A DNA stretch of 36,954 bases from the NCBI GenBank assembly GCA_902574205.1, contig CACGMS010000012.1, positions 1-36,954 of the forward strand, given 5' to 3'. The stretch comes from an uncultured Candidatus Hydrogenedens sp. Lineage in GTDB: Bacteria > Myxococcota > UBA4151. Shown here piece by piece: positions 1-7,756 of this stretch. The translations under genes were made by a program, and so were the position numbers. The notes beneath the pieces were generated by a model that did no database searches, had not been told where the DNA came from, and worked only from the letters and a program-made list of their open reading frames with translations. Each line of letters starts with the position of its first letter. Position 1 is the stretch's first letter.

Positions 1-26
1 CTCCCCAACTGGCAGTGATGAACAGG

Positions 27-1349
27 CTAAAGCTGCGAGTAAACGAAGAGAACATTGTCTTCATAACCTGTCACTAAGAGTTCATTTAAACCGTCGCCGT
101 TTAGATCTTTGATCAACATGCCGCCAGCCTGACCCAGGCTCTCTTCTAGCGTGTGCTGGGTGAATTTGCCGGGGCTGGTTTGTTCAAACAAAAAGATGCG
201 CGGGTCGCCGTCACCTGAGACGATCAAATCAATATCGCCGTCGTTGTCTGCATCGCCGTAACCAAAGATTCCAGGGGCAGCGGTTCCTGTTCCTGGGCGT
301 GAGACAATTCCTTCACTAATGACTTGTTTAATCCATGGAGCTTTGGGGTCTGCTGTGGGTGTGTACACCGCAATCTCTGAGGGCTCGTCATCAGCGACAC
401 TGACGGTATTGGTGTGGTTGCTACCCACGCCGCGCATCACACCGTCCCCAAAGAGATCATCGATCACTGTAAATTGAATGCTTGGACCGCTCGATTCATC
501 GATAAGATGTCTCTTCCAGACGCCCGCCGGCGTTTCCGCGCTCGGAGCACTCACTTGTTCCATCCATGTATAAGACGCGCCTAAGCCAGCAAAGTATTCG
601 CCGCTGACCAAGTCCAAATCACCGTCTTGGTCGACGTCATGGGTCTCAACAAGACTGCCCATGCCCTCGCCGATGAAATGGGGTTCGGCAGCAAATTGTC
701 CGGGCGCAATCGCTTCGTACCAAACAGCCTGTGCGGCGTAGTCCGTACCAAAGGGCGTGTTCATCGATTCAAGGACACTAATGAGGTCCAAATCGCCATC
801 TTGATCAACGTCTACCGGCAGACCTTCATGAATAAAAAGATCAAGACCAGGGGTCACCACATCGTGGCGTTTCCAGCCGTCGGCTTGTTGTTCAAACCAG
901 ACCAAACCACCACAAGGGGCGGTCCAAGGCACGAGCTGGCAGGTCAAAAATCCGGTGCCGACGACGATGTCTTTCAAGCCGTCTTGGTTCAGGTCAGCGA
1001 CTCGAGATGCGTTGGGCCATTTAATTCCGTCGACCGGCTCGAAAACAGAGCGCTGTGTCCATCCGGATAGATCGTCAGCGAGCGTAAAGGCGCGCAACGA
1101 GCCATCGGGGACCGTAAAGCCGACCTGCTTATGAAAGTTCGAGACCACTAATTCGATGGGTCCGTCGTTTTTAAGTGTTTCGACTCGAACGAAGGCTGGT
1201 CCACAGATCCCGTCGGTAAATGCTTGACGCTTAAAGCGCATAGTTCCGAGCTCGATAGTGGCTTCATCCCCATGCTGGTAGGTTGAGACGCAAGGGTCAG
1301 CGCAGCCGCTGTTGACGCAGATGAGTGCCAGTAAAACAAGTCGTCTCAT
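27..1349 (-). CDS. FG-GAP/VCBS-repeat lipoprotein
   Basis: Predicted exported lipoprotein of 440 residues. It opens with a short basic and hydrophobic signal peptide ending in a lipobox around NSGC (Cys16). Five or more FG-GAP/VCBS-like calcium-binding motifs follow: VADLNQDGLKDIVVG, DVDQDGDLDLISV, DVDQDGDLDLVSG, DADNDGDIDLIVSG and DLNGDGLNELLVTG. They are spaced along the chain as in a beta-propeller of the integrin-alpha N-terminal type. The start ATG overlaps the stop of the preceding gene as ATGA, so this is the last gene of the six-gene minus-strand operon. The role is probably surface binding or structural; no catalytic motif is visible. The family assignment is firm from the motifs, the function is not known. 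Confidence 0.85.
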   Translation of the reverse strand: MRRLVLLALICVNSGCADPCVSTYQHGDEATIELGTMRFKRQAFTDGICGPAFVRVETLKNDGPIELVVSNFHKQVGFTVPDGSLRAFTLADDLSGWTQRSVFEPVDGIKWPNASRVADLNQDGLKDIVVGTGFLTCQLVPWTAPCGGLVWFEQQADGWKRHDVVTPGLDLFIHEGLPVDVDQDGDLDLISVLESMNTPFGTDYAAQAVWYEAIAPGQFAAEPHFIGEGMGSLVETHDVDQDGDLDLVSGEYFAGLGASYTWMEQVSAPSAETPAGVWKRHLIDESSGPSIQFTVIDDLFGDGVMRGVGSNHTNTVSVADDEPSEIAVYTPTADPKAPWIKQVISEGIVSRPGTGTAAPGIFGYGDADNDGDIDLIVSGDGDPRIFLFEQTSPGKFTQHTLEESLGQAGGMLIKDLNGDGLNELLVTGYEDNVLFVYSQL

Positions 1350-1774
1350 GGCGTGCTCGAAGTCGACCAGCTCGGCCCATCACATGACGGCTCAAGGTCG
1401 ATGGTGGTGTTGATCGTAAAGTTTGTTGCCGGAGCGAGAACGAGCGTTTTGGCTGACTCTATGTCTGTTCCGGGTAGGCAATGCGCGCCGTCATCATTGT
1501 GATCTTGCCAGGCATACAGCGTGAGCCCTTCGCCTGCATCGCTCGGAACCAGTATTTGCCAGTCGATGGGGCCTGGCTGGTCCAGGATCAAGGTGCCAAT
1601 AATCGCGAGTTGCGTCTTGAGAATGCCCTCACCGTAGGACCGATGCATCAACCAAAGCTCGATGGGGCCTGTTTGATTCGAGCGAACCTCGCCGAGGATT
1701 CGCACCTCAGCTGTAGGCTCAGCGTCGAGACAGCTAGCTAACGCAAAGAGGAGCAAACAAAGGGTTCGTTTCAT
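1346..1774 (-). CDS. small predicted lipoprotein
   Basis: A 142-residue protein with a clear lipoprotein signal, MKRTLCLLLFALASC, with acylation expected at Cys15. The ORF track begins at a TTG four codons upstream. I prefer the ATG at 1774 because it has GGAG seven bases upstream and overlaps the stop of the preceding gene as ATGA. The mature part contains a beta-rich stretch and an Asp-rich LYAWQDHNDDGAHC segment, like proteins that carry a small carboxypeptidase-regulatory or cna-B-like beta sandwich. No family is recognised with certainty. It sits between a predicted outer-membrane barrel and an FG-GAP lipoprotein, to both of which it is coupled by 4-base overlaps, which suggests a shared envelope role. 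Confidence 0.75.
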   Translation of the reverse strand: MKRTLCLLLFALASCLDAEPTAEVRILGEVRSNQTGPIELWLMHRSYGEGILKTQLAIIGTLILDQPGPIDWQILVPSDAGEGLTLYAWQDHNDDGAHCLPGTDIESAKTLVLAPATNFTINTTIDLEPSCDGPSWSTSSTP

Positions 1775-2346
1775 CGTTGACTCCAACGCAGCCCAAGCAG
1801 CGCCCCAGGGATGGCGAACACCTCATCGATTTCGCCAAAGATCATGCGCAGATCAAGTTCAAGTGAAGAGGAGATGGCACGACGCACGCCGACCTGACCG
1901 AGGATGGACACGTAAGGGTTGGTCACCCATTCGGTGCGATCGCCCGTAGCGCTCTGGATGGCGAGCTCTCGCAAGCCAATAAGGTAGCGGTAATCAAGCG
2001 TGACAAAAGGTGAGTAGGTGCTTTGATAGCTCGCTTCGACTCGCGCGACGACTTGAACGCCTTGGCGCGGAACCGATGGGCTTTGATAAACCCAGCCGGT
2101 ACCAAGTCCTGACCGAAGCCGCCACGACGTGCGAATAGGCCAGTCTTTGTTTAGCTGTAGGCGCGATTCCCAGCGTCGACCCAAAGCCGTCTCAGCTTCG
2201 AGCGTGGCGCTAAAATTCGATGCAAATGACTTTTCAACGGCGATGCCTGTCCATGGAAAACCTGCAGCGACATGAACGCTAACGGGTGCGGGCGAGATGG
2301 CTTGGGGCGCGCTGAGCGTTGCCGCTAAGAGCGCACAAGTGATCAT
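1771..2346 (-). CDS. predicted outer-membrane beta-barrel protein
   Basis: A 191-residue protein with an N-terminal signal peptide (MITCALLAATLSAPQA, cleavage likely after the Ala-rich stretch) and no lipobox Cys. The rest alternates hydrophobic and polar residues in many short strands (for example WESRLQLNKDWPIRTSWRLRSG and SLELDLRMIFGEI) and ends in the short strand LLGLRWSQR, as in small outer-membrane barrels. The final residue is Arg rather than the usual aromatic, so the barrel call is an inference from strand pattern. It overlaps its neighbours on both sides as ATGA, so it is translationally coupled within the exported-protein operon. Confidence 0.6.
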   Translation of the reverse strand: MITCALLAATLSAPQAISPAPVSVHVAAGFPWTGIAVEKSFASNFSATLEAETALGRRWESRLQLNKDWPIRTSWRLRSGLGTGWVYQSPSVPRQGVQVVARVEASYQSTYSPFVTLDYRYLIGLRELAIQSATGDRTEWVTNPYVSILGQVGVRRAISSSLELDLRMIFGEIDEVFAIPGALLGLRWSQR

Positions 2347-3356
2347 GGGTTCAAACCAAACACACGCTCGAAATTCGTTTTGAACACAGCTTGTGCTTCG
2401 TCCGCTGTATACTCAGCTGCTTTCATCGCATCACGAGTTCGAGTGGCGTAATCGGCTAAGAACCCTGGGAATTGTGGGCCGTCGCTGCCGTAGATCATGC
2501 GATCGATCAGGCCTTCTTCTTTGGTCCGGCGAAGCACCTTGGTGTATAAGGTTCCATCCGGGTCCGAGGCGCCAGAACCTAAGGCGCTCGGCTCAAAGAA
2601 GACGTTGGGATAGCGTTTGCCAAGCGCCAAGCATTCTTCGAGGTTGCCTTCGGCTTTGTTGAGGAAATCAAACCCCATATGACCTAAGATGAACGTCGTT
2701 TGCGGAAAGCGCTTGATCGACTCTTCAAGGTAGATGGGGTTGGTATAAGGTGGGTCAGCCAATGTGCCATTGAAGGGCGATGGACCAGTGTGAAGATACA
2801 CGGGTTTTTCGAGTTCTCCAGCGAGCGCGTAAATTGAGTCGTACTGCGGATCGTCAAAGCGAATGTGCATGTGCGCATGCGCCAATTTAATACCGATCAT
2901 CCGCGGGTGATTCAGCGCTTCGCGTAAGTTGTTGAGCTGATTTTCAGCTTCGGTATTCCATTGATCAACGCGCAGGCTTGCTAAACCCCAAAGACGGTCC
3001 GGTTTAGCATCGAGTAATTCCATGACTTCAGCGTTGGTGGCGATGCCCACGCTGTGCGGCGCATACACGGCAAAGACCACCCCTTTTTCAAGGCCAGCAT
3101 TGTCGAGCTGATCGACGACGCCTTGTGCTGAAAGTGTATCCTCAGCAAGCGGTTCTGGGTTCAGGTTGAGCGGGAACGGGAATCGCTCAGCTAAGTAGTT
3201 TTGGGTACTTGGGGGAATCTTGTCCCACTCGCCGGTGTGCAAATGCATATCGATTCCCGCAAGGACTTGGTCGCCATAGACGATTCCGCTGGGGCTGGAA
3301 CAGCCCAACAGCGGCATCGGAATTAGACCGAAGAATGCAAGAGTGATACGAATCAT
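2343..3356 (-). CDS. amidohydrolase (Amidohydro_2 family) lipoprotein
   Basis: Predicted TIM-barrel metal-dependent hydrolase of 337 residues. The metal-ligand motifs of the Amidohydro_2 family are visible in order: DMHLH near residue 36, YLHTG in the middle, FILGHMGFD, then IYGSDGPQ near the C terminus. The ORF track starts far upstream in a TTG/GTG-initiated extension that runs through the previous gene. The ATG at 3356 gives a clean lipoprotein signal (MIRITLAFFGLIPMPLLGC, Cys19) and lies 4 bases after the preceding stop. Most family members are cytoplasmic (decarboxylases, lactonases), so envelope anchoring is unusual. The substrate is unknown. The 3' end overlaps the next gene as ATGA. 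Confidence 0.85.
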   Translation of the reverse strand: MIRITLAFFGLIPMPLLGCSSPSGIVYGDQVLAGIDMHLHTGEWDKIPPSTQNYLAERFPFPLNLNPEPLAEDTLSAQGVVDQLDNAGLEKGVVFAVYAPHSVGIATNAEVMELLDAKPDRLWGLASLRVDQWNTEAENQLNNLREALNHPRMIGIKLAHAHMHIRFDDPQYDSIYALAGELEKPVYLHTGPSPFNGTLADPPYTNPIYLEESIKRFPQTTFILGHMGFDFLNKAEGNLEECLALGKRYPNVFFEPSALGSGASDPDGTLYTKVLRRTKEEGLIDRMIYGSDGPQFPGFLADYATRTRDAMKAAEYTADEAQAVFKTNFERVFGLNP

Positions 3357-3360
3357 GGGC

Positions 3361-4650
3361 TTACGGACTAGCAGCACCGCTGTTGAGCAACAAGGTGTAG
3401 TCTCCACGTCCGAGCCAGCTGAAATGACTAATACGCAAGCGATAGGTTCCCGCAGCAAGGTTTTCAAACGCCAAACGGCAGTTGCTGTTCTCGCCCGAAT
3501 CATCATCTTGAGCAGAAGCTTGATCACTGTCTCGAGTCAACTGACAGCGGGTGTCTGTGTTTCCAATAGTTTCAATCACTAGCGGGCCGTCTTCGTTTTG
3601 TTCAAAGACGAACCAGTCGAAGTCGCGAGCGCCACCAAGTCGTGCAAAGATTCGGCTGCGTGTCGTGATCGGTTGAGCTTGTTCAGCCCGGTTTGGAAAG
3701 TCTTCCGTTTCACGAAGCTCGAGCATGCTTTCAGCCTCAGGCTCAGGCTCATTGCGAGGCTCCGGATTGTTTTCGGGCTCTGGATCATTTTCCGGCTCGG
3801 GGTTGTTTTCTGGCTCGGGTTCGTTGTCCAAGTCGTCACCAACTGGTTGTGGGTTACTACCACCGTTTGCGTTGTTTTCTGGATCGGTAGCTTCGGGCCG
3901 GTTTGGGGCAAAGAGCACCATGAGGGGCGCATTTCGCAGAGGAATGTTGAACGACCGTTCGCCGATCCAGTCGGGATAATCGTCGGTTCGCCAAGCCACG
4001 GTATAACGACCGGGCTCAAGGGCTTCCATCATCAGGTCGGTCGGCAGTTCGGGATCGATAAGCGTTTCGGTTTGTAAGACGTCGCCATCGCTGTCGAGAA
4101 TAGCAATTTCTGCGTGCGTTAGTCCATCGCAGTTGCATCCGACTCGAACCGGAATACCTTCTTCGGTATTGGGGACTGGTTGTTCGGGGGCGACTGGCGC
4201 TTGCGCTAGGGCAAGATCGATGCTGTTGGCGCCGAGGTTGAGCGCTAAAGTGCCGCTGACTAAAAGGTCTTCGGCGCCAGGGTTGATCCAATCGTAGGGT
4301 GCTCGATCAAGGACGGCACGAACGGTAACGATCTGCGGCTCTAGATTCGCAAAGTTAACGATCTCGGGAAAGAGGGGGGCATCATTTTCTTGTACGTCTA
4401 AGGTCCAGCCCCAAGCGTTTTGACCAGCAAAGATAGCAACACTCAAGCGCCCTTCCGTGGGTGTCGTACCATTGATACGCACAAGCAATTCGCTCGTCTC
4501 TTGGCGTGGCTCTTCGTTGGTCTCAACAGGGCGCTCGTCAGTGGTTTCGGCGATCGGCTGAAAGTTGCGATCACTGACGCCGGCGTCAGGAGCACCACAG
4601 GCTGCCGCGAGGATCAGCAGGGCGCATAAATTTTTAGGCTCGGTAAACAT
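3361..4650 (-). CDS. lipoprotein with Glu-Pro-Asn linker and C-terminal PPC domain
   Basis: A 429-residue predicted lipoprotein (MFTEPKNLCALLILAAAC). The N-terminal half contains beta-rich modules of unknown family. Around residues 265-310 lies a low-complexity linker of repeated PEPENN/PEPEND hexapeptides, presumably an extended spacer lifting the C-terminal domain from the membrane. The last 110 residues resemble a bacterial pre-peptidase C-terminal (PPC) domain: ARDFDWFVFEQNEDGPLVIET, then a Cys pair (TRCQLTRD, NSNCRLAF), then AAGTYRLRISHFS and DYTLLL. A good Shine-Dalgarno (AGGAG, 8 bases upstream) supports the start. It is the second gene of the operon, 11 bases after the YceI-like gene. 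No protease domain is fused to it. Confidence 0.8.
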   Translation of the reverse strand: MFTEPKNLCALLILAAACGAPDAGVSDRNFQPIAETTDERPVETNEEPRQETSELLVRINGTTPTEGRLSVAIFAGQNAWGWTLDVQENDAPLFPEIVNFANLEPQIVTVRAVLDRAPYDWINPGAEDLLVSGTLALNLGANSIDLALAQAPVAPEQPVPNTEEGIPVRVGCNCDGLTHAEIAILDSDGDVLQTETLIDPELPTDLMMEALEPGRYTVAWRTDDYPDWIGERSFNIPLRNAPLMVLFAPNRPEATDPENNANGGSNPQPVGDDLDNEPEPENNPEPENDPEPENNPEPRNEPEPEAESMLELRETEDFPNRAEQAQPITTRSRIFARLGGARDFDWFVFEQNEDGPLVIETIGNTDTRCQLTRDSDQASAQDDDSGENSNCRLAFENLAAGTYRLRISHFSWLGRGDYTLLLNSGAASP

Positions 4651-4661
4651 GGTTGCTGCTC

Positions 4662-5642
4662 CTAATTCTGGATACTTTGAAAGTCGAAACCAAGGGTCAT
4701 ATTCTCTTGGTTGCGAACGGAACCGGCAAATGCCGAGTAGGGACGGAATCCGAAATCGCTATGCGTGATGCCGAGTTCTCCGCGAAGGTATAAGGTGCCG
4801 TTGATCAAGCGGTACTGCATGTTCATACGTACATTTTTAGAAGCTCCACGGATCGTGAGACGACCGTCGATGGCTAAGGTGCCGCGATCATTATCTGCTC
4901 CGCTGCATTGGGTGCCTTCAAAGGTCATCGTCGAGTGTTCATTGATATTGAGTTGGTTGTCGGCGAGCATGTGTCCTCGGATCTCCGCACGCTGATTGTC
5001 CGCAATATCATCGTCGTAACCGACACGTCGACGCATTTGTGGCTCATCAACAACGAGCCCTTCGACGGGTAACTCCAGGCTGACTCGACAGTCGGTACCT
5101 GCTCCGATTCGTTCAAGAACACCGGTCCAGTTGGTGGATCGGATCGCATGGTTGTGTGCAAATCGAGCACCTAGGGTCGAGTTATCCTTGAACACTTGAA
5201 CATACAGTAAACTCTGTTGGTCATTGAAGCGATAAACACCTTGAATACCGGTTGCAGGCGGATCTTCTGGTTCTGGCTCAGGTTCCGGTGCAGGGTCGTT
5301 GTTATCATCACTGTTGTCAGGATTAGCTGGATCGCTATCTTCGTTGCGTGGGTCTTCTGGTGTGGGTTCTGGCGTTTGTTCGGTGTTGTTGCCGTTTGCA
5401 TCGTTGTCGCCGCGCTCGCCGCGATCGGCCGAAGGCTCAGGTACGTATACGCGCCGCCCCGTGCTTTGCGGCTCTTCTTGTTCTTGTTGATCGGGCGTCT
5501 CATCAGCCCATGGGTCGATGGCTCGAACACCAAAGTTTTCATCGTTGGTTTCGGGTTGAATTTGTGTAGCTGGTGCTTCGGAGCAAGCTGCAAGAGCTAC
5601 AGCTAGAGTGGTCAGTCGAACGAAATGAGCGAATATTGACAT
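4662..5642 (-). CDS. YceI-like domain lipoprotein
   Basis: A 326-residue protein and first gene of the six-gene exported operon. The ORF track starts at a TTG; the ATG at 5642 has an AGGAG site six bases upstream and yields a lipoprotein signal (SIFAHFVRLTTLAVALAAC, Cys20). Residues about 45-135 are an Asp/Asn/Pro/Glu-rich linker. The remaining 190 residues match the YceI-like lipocalin-type barrel: GVYRFNDQQSLLYVQVFKD, ARFAHNHAIRS, LTIRGASKNVRMNM, and the terminal THSDFGFRPYSAFAGSVRN typical of the family. YceI proteins bind isoprenoid-like or other amphiphilic ligands in the periplasm and are usually soluble. The long linker and lipid anchor here are unusual. Confidence 0.85.
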   Translation of the reverse strand: MSIFAHFVRLTTLAVALAACSEAPATQIQPETNDENFGVRAIDPWADETPDQQEQEEPQSTGRRVYVPEPSADRGERGDNDANGNNTEQTPEPTPEDPRNEDSDPANPDNSDDNNDPAPEPEPEPEDPPATGIQGVYRFNDQQSLLYVQVFKDNSTLGARFAHNHAIRSTNWTGVLERIGAGTDCRVSLELPVEGLVVDEPQMRRRVGYDDDIADNQRAEIRGHMLADNQLNINEHSTMTFEGTQCSGADNDRGTLAIDGRLTIRGASKNVRMNMQYRLINGTLYLRGELGITHSDFGFRPYSAFAGSVRNQENMTLGFDFQSIQN

Positions 5643-5810
5643 GTCGGTCTCCTCTGAATTCAATAATCAACTAATGAGTAGATAACGATAAGATCCCTCT
5701 ACATACCTTTCTGATCGATGGGAAACGTCAACTGACCGATAAACGGGGCTAAAATCGAATTGGTCGAATTACCGCTGCTAAAAAAGGCGAAAACACGGAG
5801 CCTGTGGGAA

Positions 5811-5822
5811 TGGCCATGGCCA
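5811..5822. repeat. perfect 12-bp palindrome TGGCCATGGCCA
   Basis: A perfect inverted repeat in the gap 5643-5877, about 55 bases downstream of the small Fur-associated gene and 170 bases upstream of the YceI-like gene. It is not followed by a T-run on either strand, so it is not a convincing intrinsic terminator. It could be a protein-binding site or chance. The rest of this gap shows no other clear structure; the only promoter-like pair has a 20-base spacer. Confidence 0.3.
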
Positions 5823-5877
5823 ATTAAACAGCCCTAAGTCGGCCGTCGTGCGGTTCTGAAACTCGTTCTTTACGCGG

Positions 5878-6132
5878 TTAGTGAACGATCTGTTTGTGAC
5901 TATCAGTGGTTTGATTCGCCGTATCGCTCGCTGTGTGTTCTCGATGGAGTTTCATCGAGGCACGCACCAAGGTGACGCCGAGTTGTTCTAAGGCATGCGG
6001 CGGCAATTGCAGCGTCACAAAGCCGACTCGAAGTAGGATGCTGCCTGCGCAACTCTGGGTCACCAAAAACCCATGATCATCAGCAAGTATTGTGTTTCCA
6101 GAACAAGGTGGGGATGCGTCGTGCTGTGCCAT
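5878..6132 (-). CDS. small Cys-containing protein under a Fur-box promoter
   Basis: An 84-residue protein with no signal peptide. It has two cysteines spaced about 18 apart (PPCSGNTI and VTQSCAGSILLRVG) followed by a beta/alpha core (GFVTLQLPPHALEQLGVTLVRASMKLH) and a polar tail. The pattern, a C...C metal or redox pair then a hydrophobic strand and a helix, reminds me of small families such as DUF6686, but this is recall and not a proven match. The ATG has AGGTTG seven bases upstream. A good match to a Fur operator lies 14 bases upstream of the start, so expression is probably iron-repressed. It stands alone as a transcription unit. The function is unknown, with iron homeostasis implied by the promoter only. 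Confidence 0.7.
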   Translation of the reverse strand: MAQHDASPPCSGNTILADDHGFLVTQSCAGSILLRVGFVTLQLPPHALEQLGVTLVRASMKLHREHTASDTANQTTDSHKQIVH

Positions 6133-6145
6133 AACAACCTCAGAT

Positions 6146-6164
6146 GATATTGATTCTCATTACT
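6146..6164 (-). promoter_or_regulatory. predicted Fur box
   Basis: GATATTGATTCTCATTACT matches the 19-base enterobacterial Fur consensus GATAATGATAATCATTATC at 14 of 19 positions by eye, and GAT-rich flanks extend it on both sides. It lies just upstream of the start of the 84-residue gene, where a repressor would cover the promoter. No other gene starts close on the plus side. Confidence 0.65.
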
Positions 6165-6290
6165 GATAAACGATAAGAGTGCGTTGGTGTCAATAGCGAA
6201 TGACGATCCGTCAGCTTGGATTTGAGATCAGTGGGTGCCGATGGGATAACCAGCAAAAGATCAGATCAGTTAGCTCGGTATCAATCGCTT

Positions 6291-6971
6291 CTATTCAGCA
6301 GGCTTTGAATCCGAACAAGGGAGCTTGAGCGAGGGGTGAAGGACGTGCGCCGAGGTATCGGAGTCAGTGACCTCGCCTTGCGTGTTCCAGTACTGAGCAC
6401 CCGGCTTGATGGTACCTTGAACAAAACGAATCTCGCTCCGTTTGACGCCGTCTTTAAACCACATCGTCCAGGGTCCTTCTCTTCTCCCTTTGTCGTAGTG
6501 TCCTTGGGCGCGCATTTGACCGTTTTCGAACCATAATTTTTGCGGTCCATGCAGTGCGCATCCTCGGTAGCTTTCCGTCTTCCATCGCATCCCACTTGCA
6601 TACCAAAAAGTATGCACACCGATTGCTTTACCCGCTCGATACTCGCCCTCTTGTCTTTTCTTTCCGTTCGCTCGCCAGTTGGTCCATACGCCGGTTTTGT
6701 TACCCCGTTTGAGCGAGCCCTCGCTTCGTTTTTGACCGTTCGGATGCCAATAGGTCCAGCGACCGCTTGGTTGACCTTGATCGTAGTGACCTTCGCTACG
6801 TTTTTGACCGTTTGCATGCCAGGACACCCATAAACCGTGTCGCTGACTGTCACGCAGCTGCCCTTGGGCTTTTAACACGCCGTTTGGGTGGTTGAGTGTT
6901 TCGGGTTCGAGCTTGGCGCAGGCGCAAAGTGCGCCGGCAACCAGGCAGGTAACGAACCTTTTAGTCATCAT
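6291..6971 (-). CDS. MORN-2 repeat (YwqK-like) lipoprotein
   Basis: A 226-residue lipoprotein; the signal MMTKRFVTCLVAGALCAC gives Cys18 as acylation site. The body consists of about seven tandem 24-residue MORN-2 repeats of the form GHYDQGQPSGRWTYWHPNGQ. Databases often label this family antitoxin component YwqK, a name that does not imply a toxin-antitoxin role. Here there is no toxin partner and the protein is exported. The repeats are expected to form an extended beta-hairpin solenoid on the envelope. The start overlaps the end of the Cys-rich lipoprotein gene by 11 bases (or 8 if the second ATG is used), so the two are co-expressed. Confidence 0.85.
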   Translation of the reverse strand: MMTKRFVTCLVAGALCACAKLEPETLNHPNGVLKAQGQLRDSQRHGLWVSWHANGQKRSEGHYDQGQPSGRWTYWHPNGQKRSEGSLKRGNKTGVWTNWRANGKKRQEGEYRAGKAIGVHTFWYASGMRWKTESYRGCALHGPQKLWFENGQMRAQGHYDKGRREGPWTMWFKDGVKRSEIRFVQGTIKPGAQYWNTQGEVTDSDTSAHVLHPSLKLPCSDSKPAE

Positions 6972-7668
6972 CGATGCATTGTTGATACAGATCAGGACAG
7001 GCTTGCTGTCCGCAAGGCATGTTGAGACACCGAGCGTCCATCATGCAGCGCGTCAGATCAGCCGCTAATCGGGCGCTGTCTTCACGGACGCGATTGAGGC
7101 AGTCATTAAAACATAAGGTGTCGATACCGCAGGCATTAACGCAACGAATCATGTCGGCGCAACTGTACGAGTCACCCGCAGGCATGCCGGTGTCTCCTGA
7201 AGGCGGGACAGGCGCGTTTCCGCCGGCTTCGCCGCAGGCGCGTGACTCGTCGGGGCACCGACTCATCATGCACGTCGCATCGTTGCACGCGTTTTGTCGA
7301 GCGCACGCCATCGCACGCTCGGTGATTTCCCGATTTCGAGGTAGAGCGGTGGCTAAGCAATCGCTGATGCACTGGTCATCATCGTTGCATTGAAAGGCGC
7401 ACTGAATCGCCAGCAAACAACTACCTTCGCCGCCGAATGTTTGTTCGATCCCGCTGTCACGAGGTGAGTCACCTACGTCGGTATAACCTGTATCCGCAGC
7501 ACCTAAATCAACCGAGCCGATATCCCTTTGCGGTGATCTGGCGTCGAGACTGGAAGTGGTCGCGTCGGTCGCTCTGCTCGTGTCCATCGGACCGGCTTCG
7601 ATGATAGGTTCTAGCGATTGGGCAGAACAGGCAACGAAGAGCACAAAGCTCAGATGCATTGATCGCAT
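6961..7668 (-). CDS. Cys-rich lipoprotein with duplicated domain
   Basis: A 235-residue lipoprotein (signal HLSFVLFVAC, lipobox FVAC). Residues about 15-85 are an Asp/Ser/Ala-rich linker. Two Cys-rich units follow: SCLLAIQCAFQCNDDDQCISDC and SCADMIRCVNACGIDTLCFNDC, each continued by a second set of Cys (CARQNACNDATCMMSRCPD and CMMDARCLNMPCGQQACPD). The cysteines of the two units are collinear, which indicates internal duplication and disulfide-stabilised folding outside the cytoplasm. Proteins of this style are common among Myxococcota-like secretomes; no function is known. AAAGGGA about eight bases upstream of the ATG at 7668 supports this start, although the ATG at 7659 is also possible. 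Confidence 0.8.
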   Translation of the reverse strand: MRSMHLSFVLFVACSAQSLEPIIEAGPMDTSRATDATTSSLDARSPQRDIGSVDLGAADTGYTDVGDSPRDSGIEQTFGGEGSCLLAIQCAFQCNDDDQCISDCLATALPRNREITERAMACARQNACNDATCMMSRCPDESRACGEAGGNAPVPPSGDTGMPAGDSYSCADMIRCVNACGIDTLCFNDCLNRVREDSARLAADLTRCMMDARCLNMPCGQQACPDLYQQCIDDD

Positions 7669-7756
7669 GACTTATTCCCTTTGCAGGAGGGTTGATGATT
7701 TGATCTCATCGATAGTAGAAGACTTTTTTGCCTCTGCCCACCACACGCTGAAATTT

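Noticed and set aside
627-1070. 147-residue plus-strand ORF opposite the FG-GAP gene
   Set aside because: It is antisense to a gene with a lipobox and clear FG-GAP motifs, and has no recognisable domain.
3725-3979. ORF with SGSGS repeats on the plus strand
   Set aside because: The repeats are the reverse-strand shadow of the PEPENN linker; the minus-strand gene has signal peptide and domains.
5700-5731. Promoter-like pair TTGACG and TATGTA on the minus strand upstream of the YceI operon
   Set aside because: The spacer is 20 bases and the -10 match is poor, so I do not call a promoter.
6281-6853. 190-residue ORF in another frame of the MORN gene
   Set aside because: It mirrors the period of the MORN repeats in a shifted frame and has no signal or fold; the MORN frame explains the sequence.
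6291-6971. Toxin-antitoxin system suggested by the YwqK antitoxin label of MORN-2 proteins
   Set aside because: No toxin gene is adjacent and the protein is an exported lipoprotein; the label is inherited naming.
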